Shown: positions 1 to 8,720 of the stretch, one piece after another
Position numbering within the stretch: position 1 is the first letter of the stretch
Layout of the letters: every line of letters starts with the position of its first letter
Source: Cyanobium sp. CZS48M
GTDB taxonomy: Bacteria; Cyanobacteriota; Cyanobacteriia; PCC-6307; Cyanobiaceae
Direction: 5' to 3'
Assembly (NCBI GenBank): GCA_030373145.1
Contig: JAUCZK010000006.1
Coordinates: forward strand, 52,551 to 116,550
Length of the DNA stretch: 64,000 bases
The notes under the pieces: model-generated
Database searches by the model: none
Seen by the model: the letters and a program-made list of their open reading frames with translations, nothing else
Told to the model about the DNA's origin: nothing
Position numbers and translations under genes: made by a program

Positions 1-1042
1 CATCGCCGATCACTCGACCCGGAACTCTATGCATGATCTTGACGATCTGACCATGGGCAACCGTAAATCGATAGTCTTCGCCAAAGATAAACTTTTCGAC
101 AAGGATCTTTCTAGAAAGCTTTGCTGCTTCACGATAAGCCAGTGCAACCGATTGTTCATCCCGCAATCCGGCAAAGACCCCGCGCCCCTGCTCCTGATCC
201 GCAGGCTTAATCACCACAGGATAGCCAAGATCACCAGCCAATCTGATCGCCTCCTCCTCCGAGCGGCAGACCTTATGGGTGGGCCCTGGCAGCCCATGAT
301 GATTGAGGAAGAGGGCTGTCCGCTCCTTGTCCTTCGCCAGAGCCACGGACATGAAGGGTGCTTGATCTGTCAGCGAACTGTCGATCCAGCGCGTTGAGGC
401 ACCCTGGCCGATAGCCATGATGTTGCTATCGATTCGGATGGCCGGCAGGGCCAGCTCATGGGCCGCCTTGGCGAAGTAGAAATTGTTGGTACCCTTAAGG
501 CCAAAGACACTCAGTTGACTGATCAACTGATCCCTACTCTTGCGAATCTCCTCCAGGCGATTATTCACGGCAGCAGGAGATCGGGCGAAAGCATTGATCA
601 GGGATTCGAGCCAGCGCAGGGTGTCCACCGAAGCCCGTGGGAAGGAGTAGGGCAGGAACAGATCGTGGGCCTCCAAGAAGACATCCCTTGCCTCGGTCCT
701 TGCAGGAAACGAGTGCCAGGGTCCAAACACGGGAAGATTGGCCAGGCGCTGGAGTTCGAGATGGGTCTTCAGGATCCCATCAAGGAGATCCAGGGAAGGG
801 ATCTCTCTTCCTCCCTCGCCATGAGTTTCCTCAGGCTCCACGACCCTGGAGAGGAAGTCCCTGACCTGGTCTGCTGCTACGGGCCTGTCGCGTCGAATCT
901 CGATCCGGCCTTCGAGAAAAGGCTGACGGATGCCGAAGCCCATGCCTTGATAGGCCCGGAATTCGTTGGAGAACCGCAGCAGAGGGGGAGCCTTGCCTCG
1001 TGGCCCTGATCGGTTGGCCCCATCAGCTAAGGGGTGCGCCAT
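1..1042 (-). CDS. Second cyanophycin synthetase-like ATP-grasp protein (C-terminal part outside window)
   Basis: The frame starts at ATG 1042 and stays open to the window edge, giving about 347 residues without a stop. The end of the visible part is an ATP-grasp fold: YPVVIKPADQEQGRGVFAG near residue 280, then EDYRFTVAHGQIVKIMHRVP. That is the pattern of the first catalytic domain of cyanophycin synthetase (CphA), which ATP-activates a peptide carboxylate to add an amino acid. A Mur-ligase half would lie beyond the edge. The start is 3 bp after the stop of the upstream paralogue, so translation is probably coupled. The long N-terminal region differs from the neighbour. The family is clear from the motifs; the product is inferred. 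Confidence 0.8.
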   Translation of the reverse strand, partial: MAHPLADGANRSGPRGKAPPLLRFSNEFRAYQGMGFGIRQPFLEGRIEIRRDRPVAADQVRDFLSRVVEPEETHGEGGREIPSLDLLDGILKTHLELQRLANLPVFGPWHSFPARTEARDVFLEAHDLFLPYSFPRASVDTLRWLESLINAFARSPAAVNNRLEEIRKSRDQLISQLSVFGLKGTNNFYFAKAAHELALPAIRIDSNIMAIGQGASTRWIDSSLTDQAPFMSVALAKDKERTALFLNHHGLPGPTHKVCRSEEEAIRLAGDLGYPVVIKPADQEQGRGVFAGLRDEQSVALAYREAAKLSRKILVEKFIFGEDYRFTVAHGQIVKIMHRVPGRVIGD

Positions 1043-1045
1043 GAC

Positions 1046-3634
1046 TCAGGCTCCCAGGACTTCGGACCGATCCAGGGATTCCGTATGGAGCCACTCCAGG
1101 ATACGTGCCTTGGCCGTATGGACATCGAGAGCATGGACCAGGACGGGATCTCCCGGAGCGGCATCCTTGAGGAAAGTGGGGATGGCGGCATGGACCTCGC
1201 CGACGTAGCGAAGGTCCACCCCTGGATCGGCCCCAAAACCAGCCTCAAGAATCATGGCCACAGCCTCTTCCTCAACGCGATCAGCGCAGGACTCACCACG
1301 CGCGATGTCGACAACATCGAACAGCCGACAAGCTTCAGCGGCCATGGAGCACATCCAGTGATCAGCGGCGCTGAAGCCCAGTCGAAGCAAGATCCGTGTG
1401 CGTGAGTGCAGCTCCGTTCTGAGCGACTCCATCAGCACAGCCAGAGACCGCAGCGCTTCAGGAGTCCCCGCCCAGCTCAGAACGATGGATTGCCCAGGGG
1501 TGTCGATTCTTTCAGCCCGGCCTGGATTGAGGCTGGCATCGAAGCCGAGAATTCGTTCCCGGATCAGATCAGGGGCCACGCCCATCCGCTCGGACATCAC
1601 CGCCACGAAAGCTGCAGCGATGACCGTGGCGCGACACATCCCTCCCCAGGCCCCTTGAATCTCCGCTGCCGGAATTTCACACAATGTGGTGTCGCCGCGA
1701 CAAAGGACCACCACCCCATCCGGTCCATCCCGCCAGAGGGCGCCCAGGCCTCCGGATGCGAGATGGTCGCGGAGCAGCCCATGGGGTGGCATGGATCCGA
1801 CCAGACAGTGCTCGCAGGAGGCCTGACGGTCGTAGACCCCTCGCAGCAGGGGGTCATCAACATTCAGGACAAGGGCCTGGGTGGCGGCACGGGCGACAAG
1901 AGACTTGATCTGCAGCAGATCCTCCCGTGTCGATACACCATCTTCGCCAAGATGGGCATCCAGGATGTTGAGCATGGCGCCGACATCGGCCTCCCGCAGC
2001 CTCAGTCCCCCCTTGAGCAATCCTCCGCGCGACACTTCACCCACCACGACCTCGACGCGAGGATCCTGGAGAAACTGGCGGATGGTGCCTCCATGGGCCG
2101 AATCCTCCTGCTTGAAGACCAGATTGTCCAGCTGCGCGCCCGAGGTGGAGCCGACAGCCACCCGGCGCCCGGTCCCGCGCAGCACGTGGGCCAGCATGCG
2201 GGTCGTGGTGGTCTTGCCGATACTGCCGGTCACCAGGGCCGTCGGGATCCGTGCCATCTCCGGACCTCCAGTCCAGCGAAGCACCAGCCTGCGGCAAAGG
2301 TCGGACTCGGGATCCGCCACCAGATGGGGACGCAGGCCCGGCGAGAGGTTGGCCTCCAGGACCCGGAGACCCCCTTCGGTCCAGGACCTGCCGACATCCA
2401 TAGCCATCACATCAAGGCCAAGGACATCCGCCCCCAGCAGGGAGGCGACATCCTGGGCAAGGAGACGGTTGTCAGGGTGGAGCAGATCCGTCACATCAAT
2501 GGCACCACCTCCCTGAGAGAGGTTGGCGGTTCGGGAGAGCTGAACACGCCGACCCGCTGCGGGCACGGACTTCAGCGTCATGCCCTGCCGGGCCAGTTCC
2601 GCCTGCAGGCGTTCGTCCAGGGGAATGCGGTTCATCAACCGCTCGTAGGCCACACCGCGCCGAGAATCACTATTGACTTCTCTGATCAGATCATCCAGAG
2701 AACGGCTCCCATCCCCACACACCTCGGCTGGATGCCGTCGGGCCACGGCCATGACCTCACCGTCACAGATCAGGAGGCGGTGATCATGGCCGGGCAGCAC
2801 CTCCTGAACCACTTGGGCCGATCCGTCGGCCGCATTGACCGTCCAGGCGCGCTCGAGCGCCCCACGCTCGGCCAGCCCCACCCAGACGCCCTTGCCCTTC
2901 CCCCCCGATGCCGGCTTGAGCACAACGGGCCAGCCGAGAGAACCGGCGGCCTCCAGGGCCTGATCCCAGGTGCGGGCGATCCGCTGCCGTGGGAGGGGAA
3001 GACCATGGCCGGCGAGGACCTGATGGAGGGATTCCTTGCCATGAAACTGCTTGGCGAAGAGGGTCGTCCGGTCGGTGAGGGTTTCATGCAGCAGGCGCCG
3101 TCTCGCCCCGTGGCCGAGCTGAAGGAACTGCTGGCCAACCCGCTCGACGCGGAAGTACGGCACACCCAGAGCACTAGCGGCTCGGGCCAGATGGGCATGG
3201 GTCTGATTCCAGCGGCGGCCGTGGAGCGCGCGGCAGACCTTGACATCCTGCAGTGAGGGCCGACCACCACCCCATGCACCGTTGAACCAACGACAGAGGA
3301 ACTGTGCGGCAAAAACTGCCCCTGGGCCATCATCCATCGGCAGCCAGAGCCTGAGCTCCGTTGCCGTCGTCGTCAGGATCCTCGGCTCAGAAGGCTCAAG
3401 CCGGCAGAACTCCGTGAGCACCATGAGCGCCCGAGTCATCACGACGGGCAACTTCCCAAGGAGATCGACGCCTGGCAGTACTGATGTCAAAATTGAGAAG
3501 CCATTGATCCAGCCCAGCAGGGCCTCCGGCTCGGGCGAAGAATTTCCTGGAAGATCAGCGAAGTGGAGCACGGCCCCGCTGGTGGGCCCCATCAGATTGA
3601 GGCCCTCAAGCAGCTGGCAGCCGGCAACCCTCAC
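1046..3634 (-). CDS. Cyanophycin synthetase-like ATP-grasp/Mur-ligase fusion protein
   Basis: This 862-residue protein has the full length usual for CphA (about 870 aa). Order: N-terminal domain; ATP-grasp domain with WPVVLKPASGGKGKGVWVG near residue 235 and later LRVLEANLSPGLRP; Mur-ligase domain with P-loop GSIGKTTTT near 468 and NILDAHLGEDGVSTREDL further on. CphA uses the two domains in turn to add Asp to the backbone and Arg to side chains. The P-loop carries SI where Mur ligases usually have TN, and overall it looks divergent. The GTG start at 3634 has GGGAAGGG upstream and sits 1 bp after the uvrB stop. No cyanophycinase gene is adjacent, so cyanophycin as the product is not assured. 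Confidence 0.88.
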   Translation of the reverse strand: MRVAGCQLLEGLNLMGPTSGAVLHFADLPGNSSPEPEALLGWINGFSILTSVLPGVDLLGKLPVVMTRALMVLTEFCRLEPSEPRILTTTATELRLWLPMDDGPGAVFAAQFLCRWFNGAWGGGRPSLQDVKVCRALHGRRWNQTHAHLARAASALGVPYFRVERVGQQFLQLGHGARRRLLHETLTDRTTLFAKQFHGKESLHQVLAGHGLPLPRQRIARTWDQALEAAGSLGWPVVLKPASGGKGKGVWVGLAERGALERAWTVNAADGSAQVVQEVLPGHDHRLLICDGEVMAVARRHPAEVCGDGSRSLDDLIREVNSDSRRGVAYERLMNRIPLDERLQAELARQGMTLKSVPAAGRRVQLSRTANLSQGGGAIDVTDLLHPDNRLLAQDVASLLGADVLGLDVMAMDVGRSWTEGGLRVLEANLSPGLRPHLVADPESDLCRRLVLRWTGGPEMARIPTALVTGSIGKTTTTRMLAHVLRGTGRRVAVGSTSGAQLDNLVFKQEDSAHGGTIRQFLQDPRVEVVVGEVSRGGLLKGGLRLREADVGAMLNILDAHLGEDGVSTREDLLQIKSLVARAATQALVLNVDDPLLRGVYDRQASCEHCLVGSMPPHGLLRDHLASGGLGALWRDGPDGVVVLCRGDTTLCEIPAAEIQGAWGGMCRATVIAAAFVAVMSERMGVAPDLIRERILGFDASLNPGRAERIDTPGQSIVLSWAGTPEALRSLAVLMESLRTELHSRTRILLRLGFSAADHWMCSMAAEACRLFDVVDIARGESCADRVEEEAVAMILEAGFGADPGVDLRYVGEVHAAIPTFLKDAAPGDPVLVHALDVHTAKARILEWLHTESLDRSEVLGA

Positions 3635-3635
3635 C

Positions 3636-5642
3636 TCAAGCCCTTCCCACCAGTTTCTGACGCAGCTTCTTGATGCGGTCGCGCAGGTTGGCGGCCTCCT
3701 CGAATTCCAGATTCTTGGCGGCGGCCTTCATCTTGTCCTCCAACTCCAGGATCAGTTCCGGCAGGGCATCGAGGGGCACCATCGCGAACGATGCCGGCTC
3801 AGCCTCAGCGGCGGGTGCATCATCCTGAGCGCGTCTGGATACTTCCAGGAAGCTGAGGATGGCATTGCCGGCCCGCTTGCCGGCGGGGCTGGGGGTGATG
3901 CCGTGGGTCTCGTTGTAGGCCTGCTGAATCTCGCGGCGGCGTTCGGTTTCGGAGATGGCGCGGGCCATCGAATCGGTGAGGTTGTCGGCATAGAGCAGAG
4001 CTGTGCCATCCACATGGCGGGCCGCCCGACCGATGGTCTGGATCAAGGAGCGCTCCGCCCGCAGGAATCCCTCCTTGTCGGCATCGAGAATCGCCACCAA
4101 GGACACCTCCGGCAGGTCCAGACCTTCCCGCAGCAGGTTCACCCCCACCAGGGCATCGAATTCACCGTTGCGCAGATCCTGAATGATCTCGATCCGCTCG
4201 ATCGAATGGATCTCCGAGTGCAGATAGCGCACCCGCACGCCATTTTCAGCAAGGTAATCGGTGAGGTCCTCGGCCATTCGTTTGGTCAGGGTGGTGATCA
4301 AGGTGCGCTCGTCCCGCCCGGCCCGCAGGCGGATTTCGCCGAGCAGATCATCCACCTGACCCTCGCTGGGGCGCACCTCCACCACCGGATCCAGCACCCC
4401 TGTGGGGCGGATCACCTGCTGGGCCACATGGCCGTGACTCTGGTCCATCTCCCAGGTGCCTGGGGTGGCTGACACGAAGATGGTCTGATGGGCCTTCGAC
4501 CAGAACTCCTCGGCCTTGAGCGGACGGTTGTCGGCGGCGCTGGGCAACCGGAAGCCATGCTCCACCAGCACCTGCTTGCGGGCCTGGTCGCCGTTGTACA
4601 TGGCGTGGAGCTGGGAGCAGGTGACGTGGCTCTCATCCACCACCAGCAACCAATCATCGGGGAAATAATCAATCAGGCACTCCGGTGGTGTGCCAGCCTG
4701 ACGCCCCGCCAAGTGCCGAGCATAATTCTCGACGCCATTGCAGTAGCCCACCTGCTGCAGCATCTCCAGGTCGTAGGTGGTGCGTTGCTCCAGGCGCTGG
4801 GCTTCCAACAGGCGTCCCTGGCCATGGAGAACCTCCAGGCGCTGATTCAGTTCATCGCGGATGGCGGCGATCGCGGATTCCAGCCGGTCTTTGGGTGTGA
4901 CGAAGTGTTTGGCGGGGTAGATATTGATAGCTTCGAGGCTCTGGAGGATTTCGCCGGTGGTGGGATCGACATAGCGAATCGCCTCCACCTCATCGCCGAA
5001 CAGTTCAATGCGCACCAGCCGATCTTCATAGGCGGGGCCGATCTCGAGCACATCCCCTTTGACGCGGAAGCGGCCGCGGCCCACTTCGATGTCGTTGCGG
5101 GAATACTGGTTGTTGACCAGCTCGCGCAGGGAGCCGCGCAGATTGAGGGACTCGCCCACCTGAAAGCGCACGGCCGCCTTGAGGTATTCCGAGGGAATGC
5201 CGAGGCCATAGATGCAACTGATCGAGGCCACCACGATCACATCCTGCCGTTCGAACAGTGAACGGGTAGCGGAGTGACGCAGCATATCGATCTCTTCATT
5301 GATCGATGCTGTTTTGGCGATGTAGGTATCGGAGACCGGCACATAGGCCTCCGGCTGGTAATAGTCGTAGTAAGAGATGAAATATTCGACGGCGTTGTTC
5401 GGGAAGAACTCCCTCAACTCATTGCAGAGCTGAGCGGCCAGGGTCTTGTTGTGGGCCAGCACCAGGGCCGGGCGGCCGGTGCGGGCGATCACATTGGCGA
5501 TGGTGAAGGTTTTACCGGTGCCCGTGGCCCCCAGCAGGGTCTGGTAGCGCTCACCGGCATCGACACCCTCCACGAGGGCCTCAATGGCCGTGGGTTGGTC
5601 GCCCTTGGGCTCGTAGGGAGCCTGGAGCTCGAAGCGCGCCAT
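3636..5642 (-). CDS. uvrB: Excinuclease ABC subunit B
   Basis: UvrB is the damage-verifying helicase-like subunit of nucleotide excision repair; it loads from UvrA and recruits UvrC. Visible: [10 protein letters not shown] near the N-terminus, Walker [11 protein letters not shown], the beta-hairpin region [45 protein letters not shown], and a C-terminal UVR motif ([16 protein letters not shown]) that contacts UvrC. I chose ATG 5642 (668 aa, [10 protein letters not shown]) because family members begin this way. An in-frame GTG at 5681 would add 13 residues. The stop abuts the start of the cyanophycin synthetase-like gene, suggesting cotranscription. Confidence 0.97.
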   Translation of the reverse strand: MARFELQAPYEPKGDQPTAIEALVEGVDAGERYQTLLGATGTGKTFTIANVIARTGRPALVLAHNKTLAAQLCNELREFFPNNAVEYFISYYDYYQPEAYVPVSDTYIAKTASINEEIDMLRHSATRSLFERQDVIVVASISCIYGLGIPSEYLKAAVRFQVGESLNLRGSLRELVNNQYSRNDIEVGRGRFRVKGDVLEIGPAYEDRLVRIELFGDEVEAIRYVDPTTGEILQSLEAINIYPAKHFVTPKDRLESAIAAIRDELNQRLEVLHGQGRLLEAQRLEQRTTYDLEMLQQVGYCNGVENYARHLAGRQAGTPPECLIDYFPDDWLLVVDESHVTCSQLHAMYNGDQARKQVLVEHGFRLPSAADNRPLKAEEFWSKAHQTIFVSATPGTWEMDQSHGHVAQQVIRPTGVLDPVVEVRPSEGQVDDLLGEIRLRAGRDERTLITTLTKRMAEDLTDYLAENGVRVRYLHSEIHSIERIEIIQDLRNGEFDALVGVNLLREGLDLPEVSLVAILDADKEGFLRAERSLIQTIGRAARHVDGTALLYADNLTDSMARAISETERRREIQQAYNETHGITPSPAGKRAGNAILSFLEVSRRAQDDAPAAEAEPASFAMVPLDALPELILELEDKMKAAAKNLEFEEAANLRDRIKKLRQKLVGRA

Positions 5643-5772
5643 GGCCGCTGGATCCAGGTGGTCCCTGGACAAACACAGCACCGATCCTAGGAATCAGCCA
5701 AGGCCTGCGTTCGCTGTTCTGGATGCCGATCGCTGAGACAGACTGCGAACGCGGTTAACGCAGCCATCACAT

Positions 5773-6204
5773 TCAGCCCACGCCGACCGCCGCCGAAAGG
5801 GCGGCCGCCGCGCGGGTGAAGTTCACATTCAGGCCGAGCCAGCTGAGGATCAAGGTACTGAGCACGCTGTAGACGATGGCGCCCAGGGCCGCACTGATCA
5901 GACCGTTCTTGAGCCGGAAGCCCTGGATCAGCCAGGCCGCCAGGGCAAACAGGACAATCGTGATCACCCAGTTGTAAACGGCGGTGATCGGTGTCACCAT
6001 CCCACCCAGGCTGGTGACCGCCCAGGGCAGCGCCAGCACCAGCCTCAACGGCCAGATCAGCAACGTGCCCAGCAGACCGATCACCGCCGCGGACAGCAGA
6101 GCAGTGCCAAAGCCACTGAACTCGACACCGAGGGGCAGGGCGCCCACGATCAACAGCACAACCGCGCGGATCGGCCATTGCAGGAGCCAGATGAACGCGC
6201 CCAT
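5773..6204 (-). CDS. Small four-TM membrane protein, phage holin family 4_2 (PF04020-like)
   Basis: This is a 143-residue, very hydrophobic protein with about four predicted membrane segments. The layout fits the PF04020 family: LPLGVEFSGFGTALLSAAVI, then GLLGTLLIWPLRLVLALPW, then ITIVLFALAAWLIQGFRLKN, then the GLISAALGAIVYSVLSTLI segment. Despite the family name these are common housekeeping membrane proteins of unknown function and need not come from a phage. It lies upstream of uvrB on the same strand, about 130 bp away. The family assignment rests on pattern recognition. Confidence 0.75.
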   Translation of the reverse strand: MGAFIWLLQWPIRAVVLLIVGALPLGVEFSGFGTALLSAAVIGLLGTLLIWPLRLVLALPWAVTSLGGMVTPITAVYNWVITIVLFALAAWLIQGFRLKNGLISAALGAIVYSVLSTLILSWLGLNVNFTRAAAALSAAVGVG

Positions 6205-6311
6205 GGGAAAGAAAACAACTAGGGCCCAAGGCTAAACAAGGGCTCCTGACTTAGCCAAGCCAAGGGTGCCGAACCGTCACAAGCCGGCAGGCCAGCCTCA
6301 GCCCCGGCGAC

Positions 6312-7067
6312 TCAGCCCGCCGCCACCGGCACAGCGACCAGGGCCTCGCGCAGACCGCGCACCACCGCCATCATCGCCAGCTCGTCGTCGAGCCGGTTGA
6401 CGGCCGAGCCCACTCCGACGCCATGGGCGCCAGCCGCGATGGCCATCGGCAGGGTGACCGCCGAGAGGCCGGAGGCGCAGAGCACGGGAATCTCCACCGC
6501 CCGGCTGATGGCGTGGGCCGCTGCCAGGGTGGGCGCGGCCTTCTCGATCAGGCCCAGGACTCCGGGGCTGAAGGGACGGGCGCTGGTGCCCCCTTCGGTC
6601 TGGATCAGGTCAGCGCCGGCGGCGGCCAGATCGATGGCCAGCTGCTGCTGCTGATCGAGGGGAAGAACATGGGGCACCGTGACCGAGAGCACCACATCGG
6701 GAAGCAGCTGCCGGGTTTGGCGGGTGAGGGCCAGCACCTCCTCGGCGCCGAAGATCCGCTCTTCGGGATAGAACGAATCGAAATTGCCGATCTCCACCAT
6801 CGCGGCGCCAGCGGCCACGGCGGCAGGGAACAGTGCAGGATCCACAGCCGAAACGCACACCGGCAGGCCGGAGACCTCAGCGGCCAGGCGCACGAGGGCC
6901 GGATCGCAGGCCACATCGAGCAGGTCGGCGCCGGCGGCACCGGCGGCCCGGCTGATGCGCTCCACGCTGGACGCCTCGAAGTTGGCCAGGCCGGCGATCA
7001 CCTTCAACAGCCGCTGGGAGTGCAGCGCCGCTTGCAGGGGAGCGGGCAGGCTGGTGAGGCGCGACAT
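6312..7067 (-). CDS. ycf23: Ycf23 family protein (DUF561)
   Basis: This 251-residue TIM-barrel-like protein starts at ATG 7067 (MSRLTSLPAP). Ycf23-type signatures: KVIAGLANFEASSVERI, ADLLDVACDPALVRLAA, VEIGNFDSFYPEERIF, DLIQTEGGTSARPF and a glycine-rich phosphate-binding-like end, IAAGAHGVGVGSAVNRL. The family is found in cyanobacteria and algal plastids and has no firm function. The start is 15 bp from that of divergent tilS, so the two share a very short promoter interval. The same frame stays open upstream through tilS, but that extension is antisense and was discarded. Confidence 0.88.
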   Translation of the reverse strand: MSRLTSLPAPLQAALHSQRLLKVIAGLANFEASSVERISRAAGAAGADLLDVACDPALVRLAAEVSGLPVCVSAVDPALFPAAVAAGAAMVEIGNFDSFYPEERIFGAEEVLALTRQTRQLLPDVVLSVTVPHVLPLDQQQQLAIDLAAAGADLIQTEGGTSARPFSPGVLGLIEKAAPTLAAAHAISRAVEIPVLCASGLSAVTLPMAIAAGAHGVGVGSAVNRLDDELAMMAVVRGLREALVAVPVAAG

Positions 7068-7082
7068 CGGCGAACAGGGCAG

Positions 7083-8180
7083 ATGGAGGCGATTCTCCCA
7101 TGGGGTCCCCTGCAGCAGCGGCTGCAGCAGCGGCTGCTGGCGGACCCCCAGCTCCTGCCCAGGGGGGAGTGTCTGCTGCTGGCCGTCTCCGGTGGCCAGG
7201 ACTCGATGGCCCTGACGGTCCTGCTGCTGCAGCTGCGGCACCTGCACGGCTGGGAGCTGCACCTCTGGCACGGCAATCACGGTTGGCGCGAGCAAGCCGC
7301 TGATCAGGCCAGGGAACTGGCGGCCTGGGCCGCCAGCCTGGGGCTGCCGATGCGGGTGGAGCGGGCCCCCGCTGGAGCCGCCTCCGCCGCCAGCGGCCGT
7401 GAGGAGGCTGGGCGCCGCTGGCGCTACGAGCGCCTGAGGGAGCAGGCCCTCAGCCTCAGCTGCCCCCGCGTCGTCAGCGGCCATACCGGTAGTGACCGGG
7501 CCGAGACCCTGCTGTTCAACCTGGCCAGGGGCTGCGGCCTGCGCGGGCTGAGCAGCCTGCGCGCGCGGCGTCCCCTCTGCAGCGGCATTGAGTTGGTGCG
7601 GCCCCTGCTCGGCTTCTCCCGGGCCGAGACCGCAGCCTTCTGTGAACATCAGCAGCTGCCCCTTTGGCTGGATCCCAGCAACGCCGATCTGCGCTTCAGC
7701 CGCAACCGCCTGCGCCACGAGGTGCTGCCGGTGCTGGAGGACCTCCACCCCGGGGCCTGGCGCCGTCTGGGGGCCCTCGCCGAGCGTCTGGAGAGCACCC
7801 ATGACCTCAACGAGGAGCTGGCCCTGCTGGCCCTCACAGGGCTGCAGACCCCGCCAGCCCCAGGGGCTGCTGCAGGCCAGAGGGGGCAGGGACCAGCCCT
7901 GCAGCGCCGACGGCTGAGCGAGCTCTCCGCCAGCAGCCAGGCGCTGCTGCTCAATCTCTGGCTGGAGCGCAGCGCTGGGGTGAGGCTGGGGGCCAGGAGC
8001 CTTGAAGCCCTGAGGCGCCGGTTGCCTCTCAGCCAGGGGCCTGGCAGCCTGTCCTTGCCCGGAGGCAAAAGCCTTCACTGGGACCGTTGCAGCCTGCGGC
8101 TGCAACTGGAGCCAAGCGATCACGCGGATCCATCCAGCCCTCCCGCAGCCGGGTTGGCGTCAGCCCCCACCAACCCATGA
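7083..8180 (+). CDS. tilS: tRNA(Ile)-lysidine synthase
   Basis: TilS attaches lysine to C34 of the CAU-anticodon tRNA-Ile so that it reads AUA. The ATP pyrophosphatase signature SGGQDSMAL lies near residue 36, followed by LWHGNHGWREQAADQA, VSGHTGSDRAETLLFNLARG and DPSNADLRFSRNRLRHEVLP, all typical of TilS. The protein is 365 residues, standard for cyanobacteria. It starts at ATG 7083; the frame is open upstream only because of antisense ycf23. The stop overlaps the ATG of the next gene (ATGA), indicating translational coupling. Confidence 0.95.
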   Translation: MEAILPWGPLQQRLQQRLLADPQLLPRGECLLLAVSGGQDSMALTVLLLQLRHLHGWELHLWHGNHGWREQAADQARELAAWAASLGLPMRVERAPAGAASAASGREEAGRRWRYERLREQALSLSCPRVVSGHTGSDRAETLLFNLARGCGLRGLSSLRARRPLCSGIELVRPLLGFSRAETAAFCEHQQLPLWLDPSNADLRFSRNRLRHEVLPVLEDLHPGAWRRLGALAERLESTHDLNEELALLALTGLQTPPAPGAAAGQRGQGPALQRRRLSELSASSQALLLNLWLERSAGVRLGARSLEALRRRLPLSQGPGSLSLPGGKSLHWDRCSLRLQLEPSDHADPSSPPAAGLASAPTNP

Positions 8181-8674
8181 CCACCAGCGGCTTCGATCAG
8201 GCCTACAAGAGCGTGGAGCTGGCCTACAGCCAGGGCCGCTTCACCGAGGCCCTGCAGGAGGGGCAGGACCTGCTCAACGCCACGCCACTGGAGGCCGGCG
8301 ATCCCCACAGCCTGCGGCTGAAACTGCTGCTGGGGCACATTCACTTCTATGGCTTGCGTCAGCCCGACGCCGCTGGCGAGCTCTACCGCCAGGTGCAGGC
8401 CACGGCCACCCAGGGGAGCACCTACAACGATCTGGCCGCCGAGGGACTGGCCCTCTGTGAGCAGAGCCAGCCCAGACCCAGCCAGCCCGATCTGAGCCTG
8501 GCTCCGGCTCCTCCTGACAGCGCCGACCTGGAGAGCGACGACCTGGAGGAGGTGCGGGTGGAGGTGCTGGTGGAGCCCAGCGTCAGCCCAAACAAGGACT
8601 CAGGCCGAAGGCGCTTCAGCCCGGAGGAGGAGGCGGAGCTGGCCAAGGGACTGCTGCGGGTGGTGCTGGGCTGA
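8177..8674 (+). CDS. Conserved TPR-like small protein of unknown function
   Basis: This 165-residue protein starts at ATG 8177, overlapping the tilS stop by 4 bp. The N-terminal half is alpha-helical with TPR-like spacing (AYKSVELAYSQGRFTEALQEG, LLLGHIHFYGLRQPDAAGEL). A Pro/Asp/Glu-rich linker follows, then a basic end with RRRFSPEEEAELAKGLL. No catalytic motif is visible. Coupling to tilS suggests co-expression only. I do not recognise a named family. Confidence 0.75.
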   Translation: MTTSGFDQAYKSVELAYSQGRFTEALQEGQDLLNATPLEAGDPHSLRLKLLLGHIHFYGLRQPDAAGELYRQVQATATQGSTYNDLAAEGLALCEQSQPRPSQPDLSLAPAPPDSADLESDDLEEVRVEVLVEPSVSPNKDSGRRRFSPEEEAELAKGLLRVVLG

Positions 8675-8720
8675 GCGGCAGCGGAGTCACCCAGCCCGGA
8701 GCCGCCCAGCCCGCAACCGC

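Noticed and set aside
1406..3256. Long rightward frame (616 codons) antisense to the first cyanophycin synthetase-like gene
   Set aside because: It has no domain motifs; the opposite strand encodes clear ATP-grasp and Mur-ligase signatures. It is a GC-driven shadow.
5773..6204. Prophage remnant because of the holin-family name
   Set aside because: PF04020-type proteins are common host membrane proteins, and all neighbours are housekeeping genes.
6423..7082. Upstream extension of tilS
   Set aside because: It is antisense to ycf23 and lacks TilS similarity; the SGGxDS domain begins shortly after ATG 7083.
6312..8123. Apparent 603-aa leftward protein spanning ycf23 and tilS
   Set aside because: Only the last 251 residues are Ycf23; the N-terminal part is low-complexity and antisense to tilS.
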